From Salticus scenicus (Eukaryota; Arthropoda; Arachnida; Araneae; Salticidae), in NCBI GenBank assembly GCA_963930645.1, contig OZ005649.1, forward strand, positions 78,057,626 through 78,121,625: a stretch of DNA of 64,000 nt, given 5' to 3'. This document shows, in pieces, positions 11,690 through 22,986 of the stretch. The notes beneath the pieces were generated by a model. It saw nothing but the letters and a program-made list of their open reading frames with translations, was not told the DNA's origin and did not search any database. The stretch's first letter is position 1; every line of letters starts with the position of its first letter. The position numbers were made by a program, and so were the translations under genes.

Positions 11690-12360
11690 AGAGTTACACT
11701 AGCGACGGCCACAGTTTTTGTATTAGATGAACACGGATTTTATCACCCAGTTAAAGCGGTTCTTGATAGCGCCTCACAGACTAATATTGCAACAGCAAAA
11801 TTTGTAAATAAGTTAGGATTGAAAAAATAAAAAATAAACATTCCTCTTTCGGCGTTGTCAGGAATTACGATAAATATAAAAACGAAAACACAAGCACTGA
11901 TAACAAATGAGAATAATTCTTTTTCAGGTAATCTGGAATTTTTGATTGTACCAAAAATTATTGATGCATTACCAAAAAACTATTCTAATATATAAAAATT
12001 CAATATTCCAAAGGGAATTAAACTGGCCGATCAAACGCTCTTCAAAAATAACAAACAATGTTGATTTACTGATTGGGGCCGAAATATTTTTTGAATTAAT
12101 GTTAACCAATAAAATAAAAATTCCTGAAACGGGTGCAATTTTACAGGATACAGTGTTTGGATATGGGCTTAGTGGAGCTGTTCAAGGCACTCCAAATCCA
12201 TTGTATTGTGCTATTATTTCCCAGACCGATAACTCCAATTTAGAAAATACTATGAAAAGATTTTGGGAGATTGAAAATATACTAGATTCACCTAGTTTGA
12301 GAAATAAGGAAGAGATAGAGTGTGAAAAGCAGTTTGTGAAAACATATCGCAGAGATTAAA
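11690..12360 (+). pseudogene. BEL/Pao protease region, broken
   Basis: Translation shows AVLDSASQTNIATAKF at about 11757-11804, matching the aspartic-protease active-site region of Pao polyproteins (usually D-S-G; here D-S-A). A TAA at 11827 and another near 11992 interrupt it. The frame resuming at 11993-12357 contains LLIGAEIFFEL and TVFGYGLSGAV, the usual linker between protease and reverse transcriptase, and ends in a stop at 12357. Position, order and motif support the call; the D-S-A may itself be an inactivating change. Confidence 0.8.
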
Positions 12361-12374
12361 ACGGGAAGTACATA

Positions 12375-13340
12375 GTGAACTTACCGATGAAAAATAATTC
12401 TGAATTAGGAGATTCTTTCCTTTCGTCCAAACAAAAGTTAAATAATTTATACAGACAATTAAATAGAAATCCCAACATTTCTGAATTGTATGTAATTTTT
12501 TTGCATGAATATGAACAGTTAGGCCACATGCGAGAATTAAATGATAATGAAATAAACACTGTTAAATATTTTATTCCTCATCACGCTGTGCTTAAACCTG
12601 AAAGCAGCACTACAAAATTAAGGGTTGTATTCAATGCCAGTTCACCCACTACCAATGGGTTATCATTAAATAATTGTTTATTAAATGGAGGTGATTTGTG
12701 TGCCATTGTATTACGTTTTCGTACGCACAAAATAGTTTTCACTGCGGATGTTAAAAAGATGTACAGACAGATATGGGTTAATCCTGAACATTGTAACTGG
12801 CAATGTATTCTTTGGAATAAAACCCCTAAGGAAAAGCCTAAAATCTATAAATTATTAACTGTAACATACGGCACAAAATGTGCTCCTTATTTGGCCACTC
12901 GTGTACTAAAACAAAAGTAATGAAGGGGCTAAATATCCGTTAGCATCTGCCGCCACACTTAAGGATATTTACGTAGACGACATTTTATCGGGAACTGATG
13001 AAGTGTCGTCTGCTCTGGAACTTCAAAAACAGTTAACGTTAATGCTAACGGCTGGTGGACTAGAGCTGCATAAATGGGTATCAAATGCCAGAGAATTATT
13101 AGAACAGGTACCTTATAGTGAGCAAGACTATCACTTCAAAGAAAATGAGAAACCTTCGGTGAAAACACTGGGGCTAAAATGGAATCCCAAAGATGATAAT
13201 TTCAGTTTCACGGTATCATCAGATTATTCCAATACAATCACCAAACGTGGTGTTCTGAAAGAGATCGCGAGACTCTTTGAACCATTGGGTCTAGTAGGAC
13301 CAATGAAAGTACAGGCTATTTTTACAAAAATTGTAGCTTT
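12375..13340 (+). pseudogene. BEL/Pao reverse transcriptase, broken
   Basis: RNA-dependent DNA polymerase of the element. The frame at 12375-12920 shows the fingers/palm motifs YFIPHHAVLKPES, KLRVVFNASSPT and the catalytic Asp in FTADVKKMYRQI, then YGTKCAPYLATR. A frameshift near 12905-12920 separates this from the YVDD catalytic box (IYVDDIL, about 12970-12990), which lies in the frame continuing to 13350. Downstream, GLKWNPKDDNF and the KRGVLKEIARLFEPLGLVGP segment match the thumb/connection. Every catalytic motif is visible, but the reading frame is interrupted. Confidence 0.9.
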
Positions 13341-13960
13341 TGAAAATTGATTGGGATCAGGAACTTCCAACACAAGAGAAAAACACATGGATAAAATTCC
13401 GAAATGCTCTAAAGGAGCTTAAAGATATTACGATCCCACGTTTCGTGTTCTCAGATTCTAACTGTCGTGAACTGCAGCTCCATGGCTTTTCGGACGCTTC
13501 ACAAGAGGCATACGGCGCAGTGGTTTATTTACGTGTGATCACTAGTTCAAACGATGTACGTGTTGTTTACTTTGTAGGAAGTCCCGAGTTTCTCCACTTA
13601 AAGTGTTGACTATACATCGCCTAGACCTTTGTACCGCTGAATTGTTATCTAAACTGATATCAAAGGTAATAACATCACTAAAAATACAAATAAGTTGTGT
13701 ATATTTATACACTGACTCTACAATTGTTTTGTCATGGATCAACTCATCACCCCACGTACTGAAAGTATTTGTTTGCAATCGAATATCTCGAATCCAGGAA
13801 CTCACGAAGAATTTTTGTTGGAGGCATATTAAGTCAACCGAAAATCCAGATGATCTTGTTTCACGAGGAAGCCATCCTTATCAACTTTCTGAGTTCTGGT
13901 TCAATGGTCCAGATTTTCTTCATCAGGAGCCTATAGAACTAACTAACAATGACATTACTG
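13340..13960 (+). pseudogene. BEL/Pao RNase H region, broken
   Basis: The frame at 13340-13606 carries LHGFSDASQEAYGAVVYLR, the first catalytic-Asp block of Pao RNase H. A stop at 13607 follows. From 13603 the next frame gives LDLCTAELLSKL and LYTDSTIVLSWI (second Asp block), then HIKSTENPDDLVSRG, the conserved end of this domain. One frameshift near 13600 splits the domain. It would have removed the RNA template during reverse transcription. Confidence 0.88.
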
Positions 13961-15138
13961 ACTCTAGTGGTCAATATTTAGATGAAGTAAAACCAACCCA
14001 ACTGTCGTTGGTCACTTTAAAAGAAACTTTTTTCGATAATCTTCTTTGCATTACTAATGATGTTTATAAATTAATTCGTATTTTGAGTTTTATTTTTAGG
14101 TTTTTTAACAATACCAGAAATCCATCATCCATGACACGCGGACCTATCATTCTCCAGGAGCTGAATAAAAGTAAATTAATTTTAGCTAGATTTGTTCAGG
14201 AAGAAGAATTTAAAGAGGACATTCAAAATCTAAAAAAAGGAACTCCTGCAACAGGTAAAATTCGAAATTTAAAGCCATTTTTAAATGAGTTCAATTTAGT
14301 CAGAGTGGGAGGTCGATTGAGTATTTCTAGTGTTAGTCATAATAGAAAATTTCCTATAGTACTACCTGCTAAACACAAATTTACGGATATGATACTTGTA
14401 CACTTTCATAAAAAGTACTTACATATTGGTCCTCAGAATTTACTTTATTCTGTTCGTGGGGAGTTTTGGCCCTTAAGAGGAAGATGAAATTGCCGTAGAA
14501 TTGTGCATATTTGTGTAATTTGTTTTAAAGCAAAACCTGTAACAGCTGAACAAATCATGGGCAATTTGCCCAAGGAAAGGGTTAATTTTAATTTCCCGTT
14601 TAATTGTACAGGGGTGGATTTTTGTGGCCCATTTTGCATAAAATATCGGGGTCAGCGAAAGGGAATTTTTCATAAGGTCTATGTTTGCATTTTTGTTTGT
14701 ATGGTCACAAAGGCTGTTCATTTAGAGCTTGTTTGTGATCTTACTTCTGAAGCATTCATAGCCACCCACAAACGGGTTTTCGCTAGACGAGGAAAATCAT
14801 AAAAAATGTTTAGTGATAATGCAAGGAATTTCTTGGGTGCAAATTTAGAATTACGCCGCTTGCATAATTTACTCAATAAACCTGAGAGTGAACTCACAAA
14901 TTTTCTCTCTTCTGAGTCCATTGAATGGAATTTTCTCCCGCCTAGAGCACCCAACTTTGGTGGCCTGTGGGAGGCTGCGGACAAGTCTTGTAAATGTCCC
15001 TTCAAGCGTGTTGCAGGCAACTATAAATTGACTTACGAACAGTTGTTAACCACAATTTGTCAAATAGAGATTATTTTAAAGTCCCGCCCATTGACTCCTT
15101 TATCAGAGGATACTGATGACTTGCAGTGCAGTTGTTAA
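13961..15138 (+). pseudogene. BEL/Pao integrase, broken
   Basis: The frame to 14487 ends with an H-H...-type zinc-binding N-terminus (HFHKKYLHIGPQNLL). A TGA at 14485 and a lost frame cover the C-C half; the next frame (14503-14802) has CVICFKAKPV and the first catalytic Asp in CTGVDFCGPF. After a TAA at 14800 the second Asp (MFSDNARNF) and the Glu region (APNFGGLWEAADK) appear at 14806-15138. The DDE-type residues can all be seen, but at least three stops or shifts break them. Confidence 0.88.
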
Positions 15139-15515
15139 CTCCGACACACTTTCTAGTTGGTCGACCTCTCACAGCAATCCCAGAACCTAGTATGACCCAC
15201 ATTTTCGATAACAGATTAACTCTTTGGCAAAAAACTACAAAACTATCACAGCGTATTTGGAAGGGATGACAAAATAATTATTTGAGTACTCTCCAGCAGA
15301 GACACAAATGGATGATAGCAAAAAATAATATCAAAATAGGTGATATGGTTGTTATTAAGGAAGATAATCTTCCTGTAGGAAAATGGATTCTTGGCAGAAT
15401 AGTTAATGTGTTTTATGGAAAGGATTCGAAAGTACGTGTATTTCATGTTAAGACTAAACACGGAACTTTTAAAAGATCCATTGGCAAAATAGCAGTATTG
15501 CCTATTGAGAATTAA
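15139..15515 (+). pseudogene. Pol C-terminal DUF5641-like segment
   Basis: Translation after a stop at 15136 gives a VGRPLTAIPEP block, a further stop near 15267, and a frame at 15282-15512 with QRHKWMIAKNNIKIGDMVVI, LPVGKWILGRIVNVF and VFHVKTKHG. That is the usual short domain after BEL/Pao integrase. The final stop is at 15513-15515. Confidence 0.85.
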
Positions 15516-16012
15516 ATGTTCATTGTTGAATTATTATAGTGTTTTACTATTTTCTTGCTTTATTTTCTTATAAGGGATAAATGTTAATCTAAACTAAATC
15601 ATCAAAATATTAACTTCATTTTACTGTTTATATTCAATTGAAAAAAATGACAGTCTATGTTACGGACATTTGTTTTATTCTTGTTTAGATATGAAAAATG
15701 GTATATAAAAAATATATATTTAAATAAGTATTTATTGTACTTAAAAATAAATCTATTAAAAATTATAGAAAAGGAATAATACATAATTTTGTTAATATTG
15801 CTATATAAGTTTTCCTTTGGTTTTACTATTTACTTACCTTGCATATATAGATTGTTTCATGTATGAGTTAAAATTGTGTTAATTATTATTTTTATTTTTC
15901 AATGTGATTTATCTATAATTCAGTTTGTATTTCCAACATATATTTCTATGGTTATGTCTCATGTATAATTTTGTGTAACTCTTTGAAATTTGCATTTCAA
16001 CGCTGGGCGGTA
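15516..16012. other. Non-coding 3' region of the BEL/Pao element
   Basis: AT-rich, without a reading frame resembling an envelope gene. The last bases before the 3' LTR (GCTGGGCGGTA) are the only purine-rich candidate for a polypurine tract. Confidence 0.6.
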
Positions 16013-16236
16013 TGTTGCGCCTGCGCACTCTGTAAAGATCACTCCTTTGTTACGGAGCTCAGTTTGTTTGTAACTCCGCTCATGGGAGGCTGGCAGCTGT
16101 CTTTACTCCCATTTTAAATGTTTTAATAAATGTAGTTGTGATGTTAAAATCACCTCTAGTGTCTCAAGTTTTTATTACAGTCCATTGTTTACGTATTCAA
16201 AATGTTCTTATATAGTTTTCATTCTCTGAGCTAACA
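16013..16236 (+). repeat. 3' LTR of the BEL/Pao element
   Basis: Direct copy of 10066-10295, beginning TGTTGC and ending CTAACA, followed by CTATG. Relative to the 5' LTR it lacks six bases near 16100 and has about ten substitutions. Confidence 0.92.
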
Positions 16237-17150
16237 CTATGGAAATATGTGTTCAAAAGAAAATTTGACAAAAATGTTTTTTTTTTTTTTTTTTAATTTT
16301 TAAATAGAATTACCCACTGAAAATATTTTAGTTACAGACAAAAACATTAAAGGTAATTTTCGAACGGAATTCTAATAATTTAGACAAAATTAGAATACGA
16401 TTTCCCCTTAAAATTTATTCTTTTATATTTTATCAGCCACGTGTAGAGTTTACATTCATATTCAGAGTTTAAAGCTTTTTAAAGTATAAAAAAAAATACA
16501 TCATACGCTTTCTTTTCCATTGCATTGTCGTAAGTGAATGTTTAACATTCTCTGAAGTCAAAAGATTAATTGAATTATAACATATTTTTAAAACATAGCT
16601 ACTTTTGAAAAATTTGAATCAAATGGAACAATCACATTATAATCACATAATCACTTTTTATAACTTTGCAGAAAATGTGATGAAAATATGTGGTGCATTG
16701 TTTATTTTCATCAGGTTTTTTCTGAATTACGTAATATGTTATTAGTTTGTTTAAAATTATATTTTGTCCATGTATTAAATATCTTCATATATGTATAAGC
16801 ATTTATATATAATAATTTATATATAAATGCTTATATATTGCTCATATATATCAATTTAAAGAATGATAATGCTTATTATTAATTAAATGGATATGAATTA
16901 TTCATAATACTAGTAGTAAACTAGGTAAAATGAGCGCATGTGCATGTGTATCAAGAGAATGAAACTCATGTAAAAAATAAGCATACCTTTTATAGATGCC
17001 ATGATTATACACTTATGTAGTAAATTTAATATTCCTGATAAATGTTATATATTCTTCAATATATAACCTTTTATTGTCCCTACCACTTTTTATAAAAAAT
17101 GTTATTTTTATTTTTTATTTTTAAAAATTAAAAACTATGAAAAAAAAAAA
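16237..17150. other. AT-rich stretch with one long palindrome
   Basis: No gene was seen. Positions 16794-16835 form a hairpin with arms built on TATAAGCATTTATATA and a short AT spacer. Confidence 0.6.
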
Positions 17151-18450
17151 AAAGTCGAAAAATGTCTTTTTTTTCAGACAATGGCCCTTTTGCGAATAAA
17201 TATTTTTTTCTTTACTTTTTTCTCTCTGTATATATAAGAAGAAATTTTCAGATACGTGAAAATTTTCAAACTCTAATTTTTGACGGATTTTCATTTTTTG
17301 AGACGTCCCGAAGCGGAGGACGATACATTTTAATATGGGTGTGTTTCAAAAGAACTTATTAATACATTTAAAACGAAAGTTGAATCATAGATTTGAGATA
17401 ATTTAAAACGAGAAGCTATATATATATTTGTTTCATTTTTAACGTAAAAACAAAAAAAAAAAAAAAAAAAAAAAACCTTATGTCTCTTTATGTTGGCACT
17501 TTCTTTCGGTATTTAGTATTATAGACTTAGAGATAACGATCATCTGCATTCATTACGGAAAATAATTTTAATAAATTATAATTTAATATAAAATTTGTAC
17601 TGCGCAAATTTGTATAAGATTATACTACAAGGAAGTTTTGTGGTGGCCACAACATAGAATTTTTACTTTCTTCTATATTCAATAGAAGAAAGTATTGGAT
17701 TCGTAAAAATTTTCTATCTCGAGGTTTTGATGGATTTACACGTTTTGAGAGATGTAGAACACGATTTGACCATTTTTAGAAAATGTCTGTCTGTGTGTGT
17801 GTGTGACAAAATTTTGTGGCGAGTGTATCTCAGGTGCTACTAAGCAGATTTTCATACAAACTGGTATGTAGTTACACATTGACATAAATTAGTGCCTATC
17901 AACTTTTGGTAAAAATTGTCCAACAGCTTGCGTTGCCATCCTGCTTTTCCTAAATTTTTAAGATGGTGGTATAGATCAAAATTTTGTATAAATGTGCTTA
18001 AAGAGAATTATTTTTTAATAAACATTATTAAATTTAAAATAATTATTTGTAATAGAGATAGTCAACTGGAAAAAAAAAATGTGTATGTAGGAGCCTCGTC
18101 GTCCACCCTAGGGAGGAAGCCCCAGTAAATTTTCATAATGTTATCTTTCAAAAGAGCTCGCTAATACCTTTAAAACGAATATATGAACAATTGATCTGCG
18201 ATAATTTAAAATAAAGTTACCGATTTTTTTCATTTTCAACAAGGAAAAAAAATAATAATGTCATATTGAGAATAAAATTGACATTTTGTTTTGGATATTT
18301 AGTGTTATGCTACTTCGCTAATATGGAAATATTCTGCATTATCATGGAAGATAATTTTTTAAAATAATAATTTTAATAAATTGATTTTACTGAGTGAATT
18401 TGTATAGGAAAATATAGAAGAAAGTCACGTGGTGGCCACAACATACTAGT
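17150..18450. repeat. Hairpin-bearing repeat, ~790-bp tandem units
   Basis: Two diverged units run in tandem. TTTCAAAAGA.CT..TAATAC and TTTAAAACGAA occur at about 17346 and 18148, and both units end with GTGGTGGCCACAACATA (about 17640 and 18423). Between them a short hairpin (17665-17693; ACTTTCTTCTAT pairing with ATAGAAGAAAGT) leads into TATTGGATTCG and a (TG)n microsatellite near 17797. The same hairpin type and order recur at 19130-19985 and, inverted, at 26364-26521, so this looks like one interspersed family. There is no coding capacity. Confidence 0.65.
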
Positions 18451-19027
18451 TTTATTTTATTTTATTTTTGTTGGAGCTGTAACGACATATTTACTAATTT
18501 AGAATCTTTATCTCAGTTTACCAGAAGGTTTGGAATCTTGTCAACCAGAACATCTCTCTTTTTTTTCTTTTAACCCCCCCCCTCCCCCCGCCCTCTCCAT
18601 TAACAATTTATAACTTTTATTTTATTTTATTTATTTATTTTTAATATCAATAAATATCTTGTAAAGAAAGAGATTAACAGTATTTTTTTTTTTTAAATTA
18701 AACTCGAAAAAAGGCTCAATGTAAACCAGAATACCCCCCCCCCTTTTTACATTCACTTTTTGCTTTATAAAATTTACATTCATTTGCTTTAAAAAGCATG
18801 TTTATATCGTTTCAGTATTTGAAATACCTATAAGTGTCTTTTATACGTATTTCAAAGCGATTGTTTAAAAGATTTCTATTACATATTTGCTTAATTAAAA
18901 AGAAGTGTTTCAGGTATTTTAAACACATGCTTATATTAAATCAGAATAAAATAAATAATAAATTCATAAAAAATATGTAAAATAAAACAGAAAATTGTAA
19001 TGCCTGTATCAGGCTACAAGTAAAAAA

Positions 19028-19067
<40 letters not shown>

Positions 19068-19129
19068 GCCTATAAAGATCCCTTTACAAAAAATATGTAT
19101 TTTTACTCTCCGAACATGCATATGTAAGG
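18451..19129. other. Homopolymer-rich spacer
   Basis: It contains T/C tracts around 18560-18595, a C run near 18735 and a (GA)n microsatellite at about 19036-19064. No gene was seen. Confidence 0.6.
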
Positions 19130-19985
19130 AAAGTATTGTAATCCTGTCAAAAATGTGGCTTTGAGATTTTGGTGTTTCTATATGTTTTAGGGTCCCCCGA
19201 GTTTTGTTTGGCTGATTTTACGATGATTTATGCATGTGCGTGTGTGTATATTTGTGAGTGAAAACGGCAGCGCTTAAACATTTTCTTAGAATGAGCTGAA
19301 AATTAGGACGTAGGATATAGGTCACCATTGTACGAACGCTATTCAATTTGGTGAATCTAAGACTAATTTTTTTATAGAGACACAAAGAGAAATCCTTTAT
19401 CATTATGGCATATGGGCCCAAATTATTTAATGTGTGATAGTGTCTGTACGCCTTATTCTTCTGTGCTAAAAATTTATACATATGTTATAAATCACCGTCG
19501 CACGAAGTGTACAGTTTTTTGTGAATCTAGCACTTATAGATTTTTTATATGGACACAAAGAAAATATTTTTATCACTATGTTCTATGGGCCCAAATATTT
19601 TAAATTACGATAGCGTTTAAACGCTTTATTCGATGGAACTGAAAATTGATACATATATTCTAGGTCATAGTAGAACTGTATAGATTTTGGTGAAAATAGA
19701 TCTTGCAGTTTTTTTACAGGACACAAAAAATATTCTTTATCTTTACGCCTATGGGCCTAAAAGTTTTAAAGTGTGATAGCGTCTAAACGTTTTTTTTTTT
19801 TTTTTCTTTTCTCGATTGAACCGGAAATTTATACATATATTATAGATCACTGTCGCACAAATTCTGTAGATTTTGGTAAATATAGCCCTTAAAGTTTATT
19901 GCAGGGACACAAAATTTCTATATTATTATGATATATGGGGTCAATTTTTACTTTCTCTTACCCATAAGGTAGAGAAAGTATCGTT
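19130..19985. repeat. Hairpin repeat with four ~170-bp tandem units
   Basis: A leader with AAAGTATTGTAATCC and GAGATTTTGGTGTTTC precedes four units starting near 19268, 19441, 19613 and 19779. Each unit contains a TAAACG segment, a GA(A)CTGAAAATT-like block, ATACATATATTATAGATCA, a GTAGATTTTGGT block, GGACACAAA and a TATGGGCCCAAA-like block before GATAG. The array ends at a hairpin (19950-19979, ACTTTCTCTTAC pairing with GTAGAGAAAGT) that closely matches the inverted one at 26490-26520. Small open frames here are incidental. Confidence 0.75.
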
Positions 19986-20708
19986 TTAGTGATAATTAAT
20001 TTAAATTTTCGAAATGACCCCATAAAGTATAATTAAGTATAATTAAATGAATAAATTAAAGTAAATATGCAATTTATATGCTCACCACTGGTGGCTAAGA
20101 TGACTACCGTAAGATGCTTGCTTTAAACTTTTGTTCACTCGAGAAATAACTCCGTTGATCACACAACGTCGATGGAGAATAACTAAAACACTCGAGCTTG
20201 CTTTTCACATACTAATTTCTTAAAGAAGCACTACTCGCCAAATTATTGAGCTCCACTGTCAAATTCACACTGTTAAACTCGCATAAATCTCTGTTCTCTC
20301 CAACATCAACTAATTTCATTGCAACATAACGCTATTTAAATACCTTCAAAACAGAACACATCCTTCACTTTGATTCACCAAATTATTTCCCCAAAGCTGA
20401 TCGCATTCAATCATCTTTATTTAAACTATGTGGATTCTAATTTCCGTTTAGATACTCCATATCGACCTAAAATCACCCCAACTCGATAACGCCAATCTAC
20501 TGCATTCGCCGCTACCGTCGCCAATCCATCACAAACAAATACAAGCTGAATTTTACATTATTTAATTTCTGTGTTATAATACTTACAAAATTAATTATAT
20601 TTTTGGAAATGTGCACTATTTTTAAGTTTTATCTAGTGGAACTATAATTATTGACATTTGAATACTAAAATTTTGATTATTCTTTATTTTATATATATGA
20701 CATTATAT
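19986..20708. other. Unassigned stretch, GC-richer in the middle
   Basis: Positions 20090-20540 are less AT-biased than the surroundings and contain several CTCGAG sites, but no frame or terminal repeat identifies them. This may be an eroded mobile element. Confidence 0.4.
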
Positions 20709-21203
20709 TTATGTACATGAAGGGTTGGGTTGGGTTGGGTGTTTTTTTTTTTTTCGCACTAGTGCTACGCAGGAAGCATTCTGCTCAGCATTCTTTGTTG
20801 CCTTAAATTTAAATCCTCTTATGACATTTTTAAGCTTTAAAGATAAAATCGCGTAGTTAAAGTACTGATAAGAATTAAAAATTAAGTTGCGGTATCCTCT
20901 AACTAGAATACAATAACTTTTATAAACAACCACTGACTCCTTGAAGCAGTTAAAAGCAATTAACTGTTTTAATTTTACTTGCCGCATGCACTCCGACGTG
21001 CTCAGACGTGCGAATAAACGGCACAAATAACTTACATCAGAGGCAATAGATGGCCGCAGCAGACACTGTGAAAATCTGACAGCATAAAGCCTGTCACACC
21101 ACACATGAGCTTCATACCCGGACATCTGACAGCATAATCTGTTAACCGTTACCGTCCAAACGAGTAATATCACTCGTATGATTTCGTACTGTAGCGGCGT
21201 CAT
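20709..21203 (-). CDS. Unrecognised 164-codon open frame (doubtful)
   Basis: An uninterrupted minus-strand frame is unusual in this AT-rich region, and 20900-21200 is GC-richer than its flanks. The translation shows no family motif; it ends in a lysine run and a short proline/asparagine tail that come from the poly(T) at 20742-20754 and a (GGGTT)n tract at 20724-20740. The DNA contains a repeated CATCTGACAGCATAA-like segment (near 21075 and 21123) and an ACGAGT...ACTCGT palindrome (21159-21178), which suggests transposon-derived sequence. I give it mainly so that the frame is on record. Confidence 0.2.
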   Translation of the reverse strand: MTPLQYEIIRVILLVWTVTVNRLCCQMSGYEAHVWCDRLYAVRFSQCLLRPSIASDVSYLCRLFARLSTSECMRQVKLKQLIAFNCFKESVVVYKSYCILVRGYRNLIFNSYQYFNYAILSLKLKNVIRGFKFKATKNAEQNASCVALVRKKKKHPTQPNPSCT

Positions 21204-21414
21204 TCTGTGATAGATTATCTTAACTTAACAATGAACAATGGGTTAACATTTTGTCCAGAGGGTATATCGCTGGAATTCTATTTCTAACGTATCTGGTTCA
21301 AATACAATTTACCGCACGTACTTCTGCATTCTTGACTCGGACGTGATGCGATTGAGAGCTCTATTGTCGCCAGTAGGAGGGAAACCTTTTCCAGAATCTT
21401 TAGGTACAAGATGT

Positions 21415-21580
21415 ATAGTATGCAGCAAAAGTATCTGAGCACTATCAAAAATTCCTATTAAAAAAAAAAAAAAAGTTCGCTTAATACAATTTTGAGAAAT
21501 AGATCCATGTCGAATCCTGTTCTTCGTCAGTCTAAGAACATGATTCGACAATAATTTATTTAACAAAACAGTTTTAACCC
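21415..21580. mobile_element. Partial copy of the foldback MITE seen at 36.7 kb
   Basis: It matches one side of 36723-37022: GCAAAAGTATCTGAGCAC, CAAAAATTCCTAT, a poly(A), then the hairpin arms CATGTCGAATCCTGTTCTT and AAGAACATGATTCGACA and TTATTTAACAAAACAGTTTTAA. The far TIR is absent. An 85-codon minus frame overlapping it is incidental. Confidence 0.65.
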
Positions 21581-22256
21581 TAACAGCACATCTTCTCCAA
21601 ATGACATCCTCAGGATGTCGTTAAGAATATTGTATTGAAAACATAAGACAAAAATTAAAACTACTGAATATTTTTGTACATTATGAAATGAAAGACTCAT
21701 TTACCTTTAAACGCCGAAAAACCTGTTTCAGATAAAAACACTATCATACCTCTACCAAAACGAAATCTTACTTGCAATAGACGTCATATTCATTATTATA
21801 AAAAAATTCATACTATTAAAAGCATAACAAAAAAAGTTATTTTTCTGAAATTTTAATATTTGAAGTTACAAGTCTATTGTTTCCCTTGATACACCATTCT
21901 TAAAAATTCATGTAATTTCTGAAAATGTTTTCGACTGTCTTTTTTCTAATGAAATATTGACATCTCGCGTCAAAGAAATTTGAATAAAGAAGAAATAAAG
22001 TAATTAATTACTTACATTTTTATTTGTGAATACAATGTTTGAGCAAAATGTATATTGATCGATGCATATCCATAGTTTAAAGTAGTATAATAGGGTGTAA
22101 AAACTTCATCGAAATCAATTCAAAATAAATGCACATTATGACATTTTTTAATTTTGCATAGGGATAAGTAATCACAGAAAACATTCTTCAGATGTTGAGC
22201 TATTAAATTAAATGAATGACGTATATTCAGTAAATATAATAACCACATTTGTAAAA

Positions 22257-22986
22257 CAATGGGCTCTTCCCACCTGACGTCAGAGGTCACATGATAGAGG
22301 AAAAACAAATAGCAGACGAAGTCTTGTTTACCTATAGCGTTTACTGAAATAATGTATTTTCTATTCTTATTTTTGATGAATCGTATTTAATCTGTGTTAT
22401 TTTTTTAAACATCGTCAATTTTAATCCATTTTATATCATTATTCATCATCTTTTGTTTGCTGTATACATTTACAATCATCATTTAGTTTATATTTGTTAT
22501 TGATGTTCATGAAGAACATCTTAAATGCTCTGATTTTTGGTACTTAAATCAGTGACAGTGCAATATCGTACTGCATAAATCCCTTTAGACCAGTATCTAA
22601 GTTAACTTGTTGTAACACCTTTATGCAATTAAATTAAATGAAAACACATTAAAATTTCAAATTATAATCCATAAAAAATCCAGAAGAACAAGCTATTATT
22701 TACTGCTAGATCAGTTAATGTAACAGTTACACTAAAGCGTACAAAAATCGATTCTTACAGTTAAAAATGAATAAACACATAAAGTGATTTTAAAAAATTA
22801 TTAAATTTACAAATAAAACTATTCTACTGTTTCAAAATGCACAATATTACTTTTATTTTATTTTATATTAAATACTAACATTTTTGTTCTTAAGAACAAT
22901 ATTTAATTGAATTCGATTCTCAGAATTGGATTATTCGTTTTCTTCTATCACGTGATTGAGCAGACGACGGTGGGAAGAGCCCATTG
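22257..22986. mobile_element. Unclassified element with inverted ends
   Basis: CAATGGGCTCTTCCCACC at 22257-22274 is repeated exactly, inverted, at 22969-22986. Similarity continues inward through a CACGTGAT/TCACATGAT segment and GAAGAAAA. The interior (about 640 bases) has no reading frame. No clear target-site duplication flanks it, so the superfamily is open. Confidence 0.55.

Larger units (their letters stand above)
10066..16236 (+). mobile_element. BEL/Pao-type LTR retrotransposon, full length but inactivated
   Basis: Two direct LTRs (10066-10295 and 16013-16236) bracket about 5.7 kb whose plus-strand translation runs in the Pao order: gag with zinc knuckles, aspartic protease, reverse transcriptase, RNase H, integrase, then a C-terminal DUF5641-like segment. 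Flanking GTATG and CTATG fit a 5-base target duplication with one mismatch. The LTRs differ at roughly ten positions plus a 6-base indel, so the insertion is not recent. At least eight stops or frameshifts break gag and pol. No envelope-like frame follows pol; 15516-16012 is AT-rich non-coding. Confidence 0.93.

Noticed and set aside
15516..16012. Possible envelope gene after pol
   Set aside because: No frame longer than about 60 codons and no hydrophobic signal/anchor pattern; simply non-coding.
20724..20740. (GGGTT)n run, possible telomere-like repeat
   Set aside because: Only about three units, not the arthropod TTAGG motif, and embedded in ordinary sequence.
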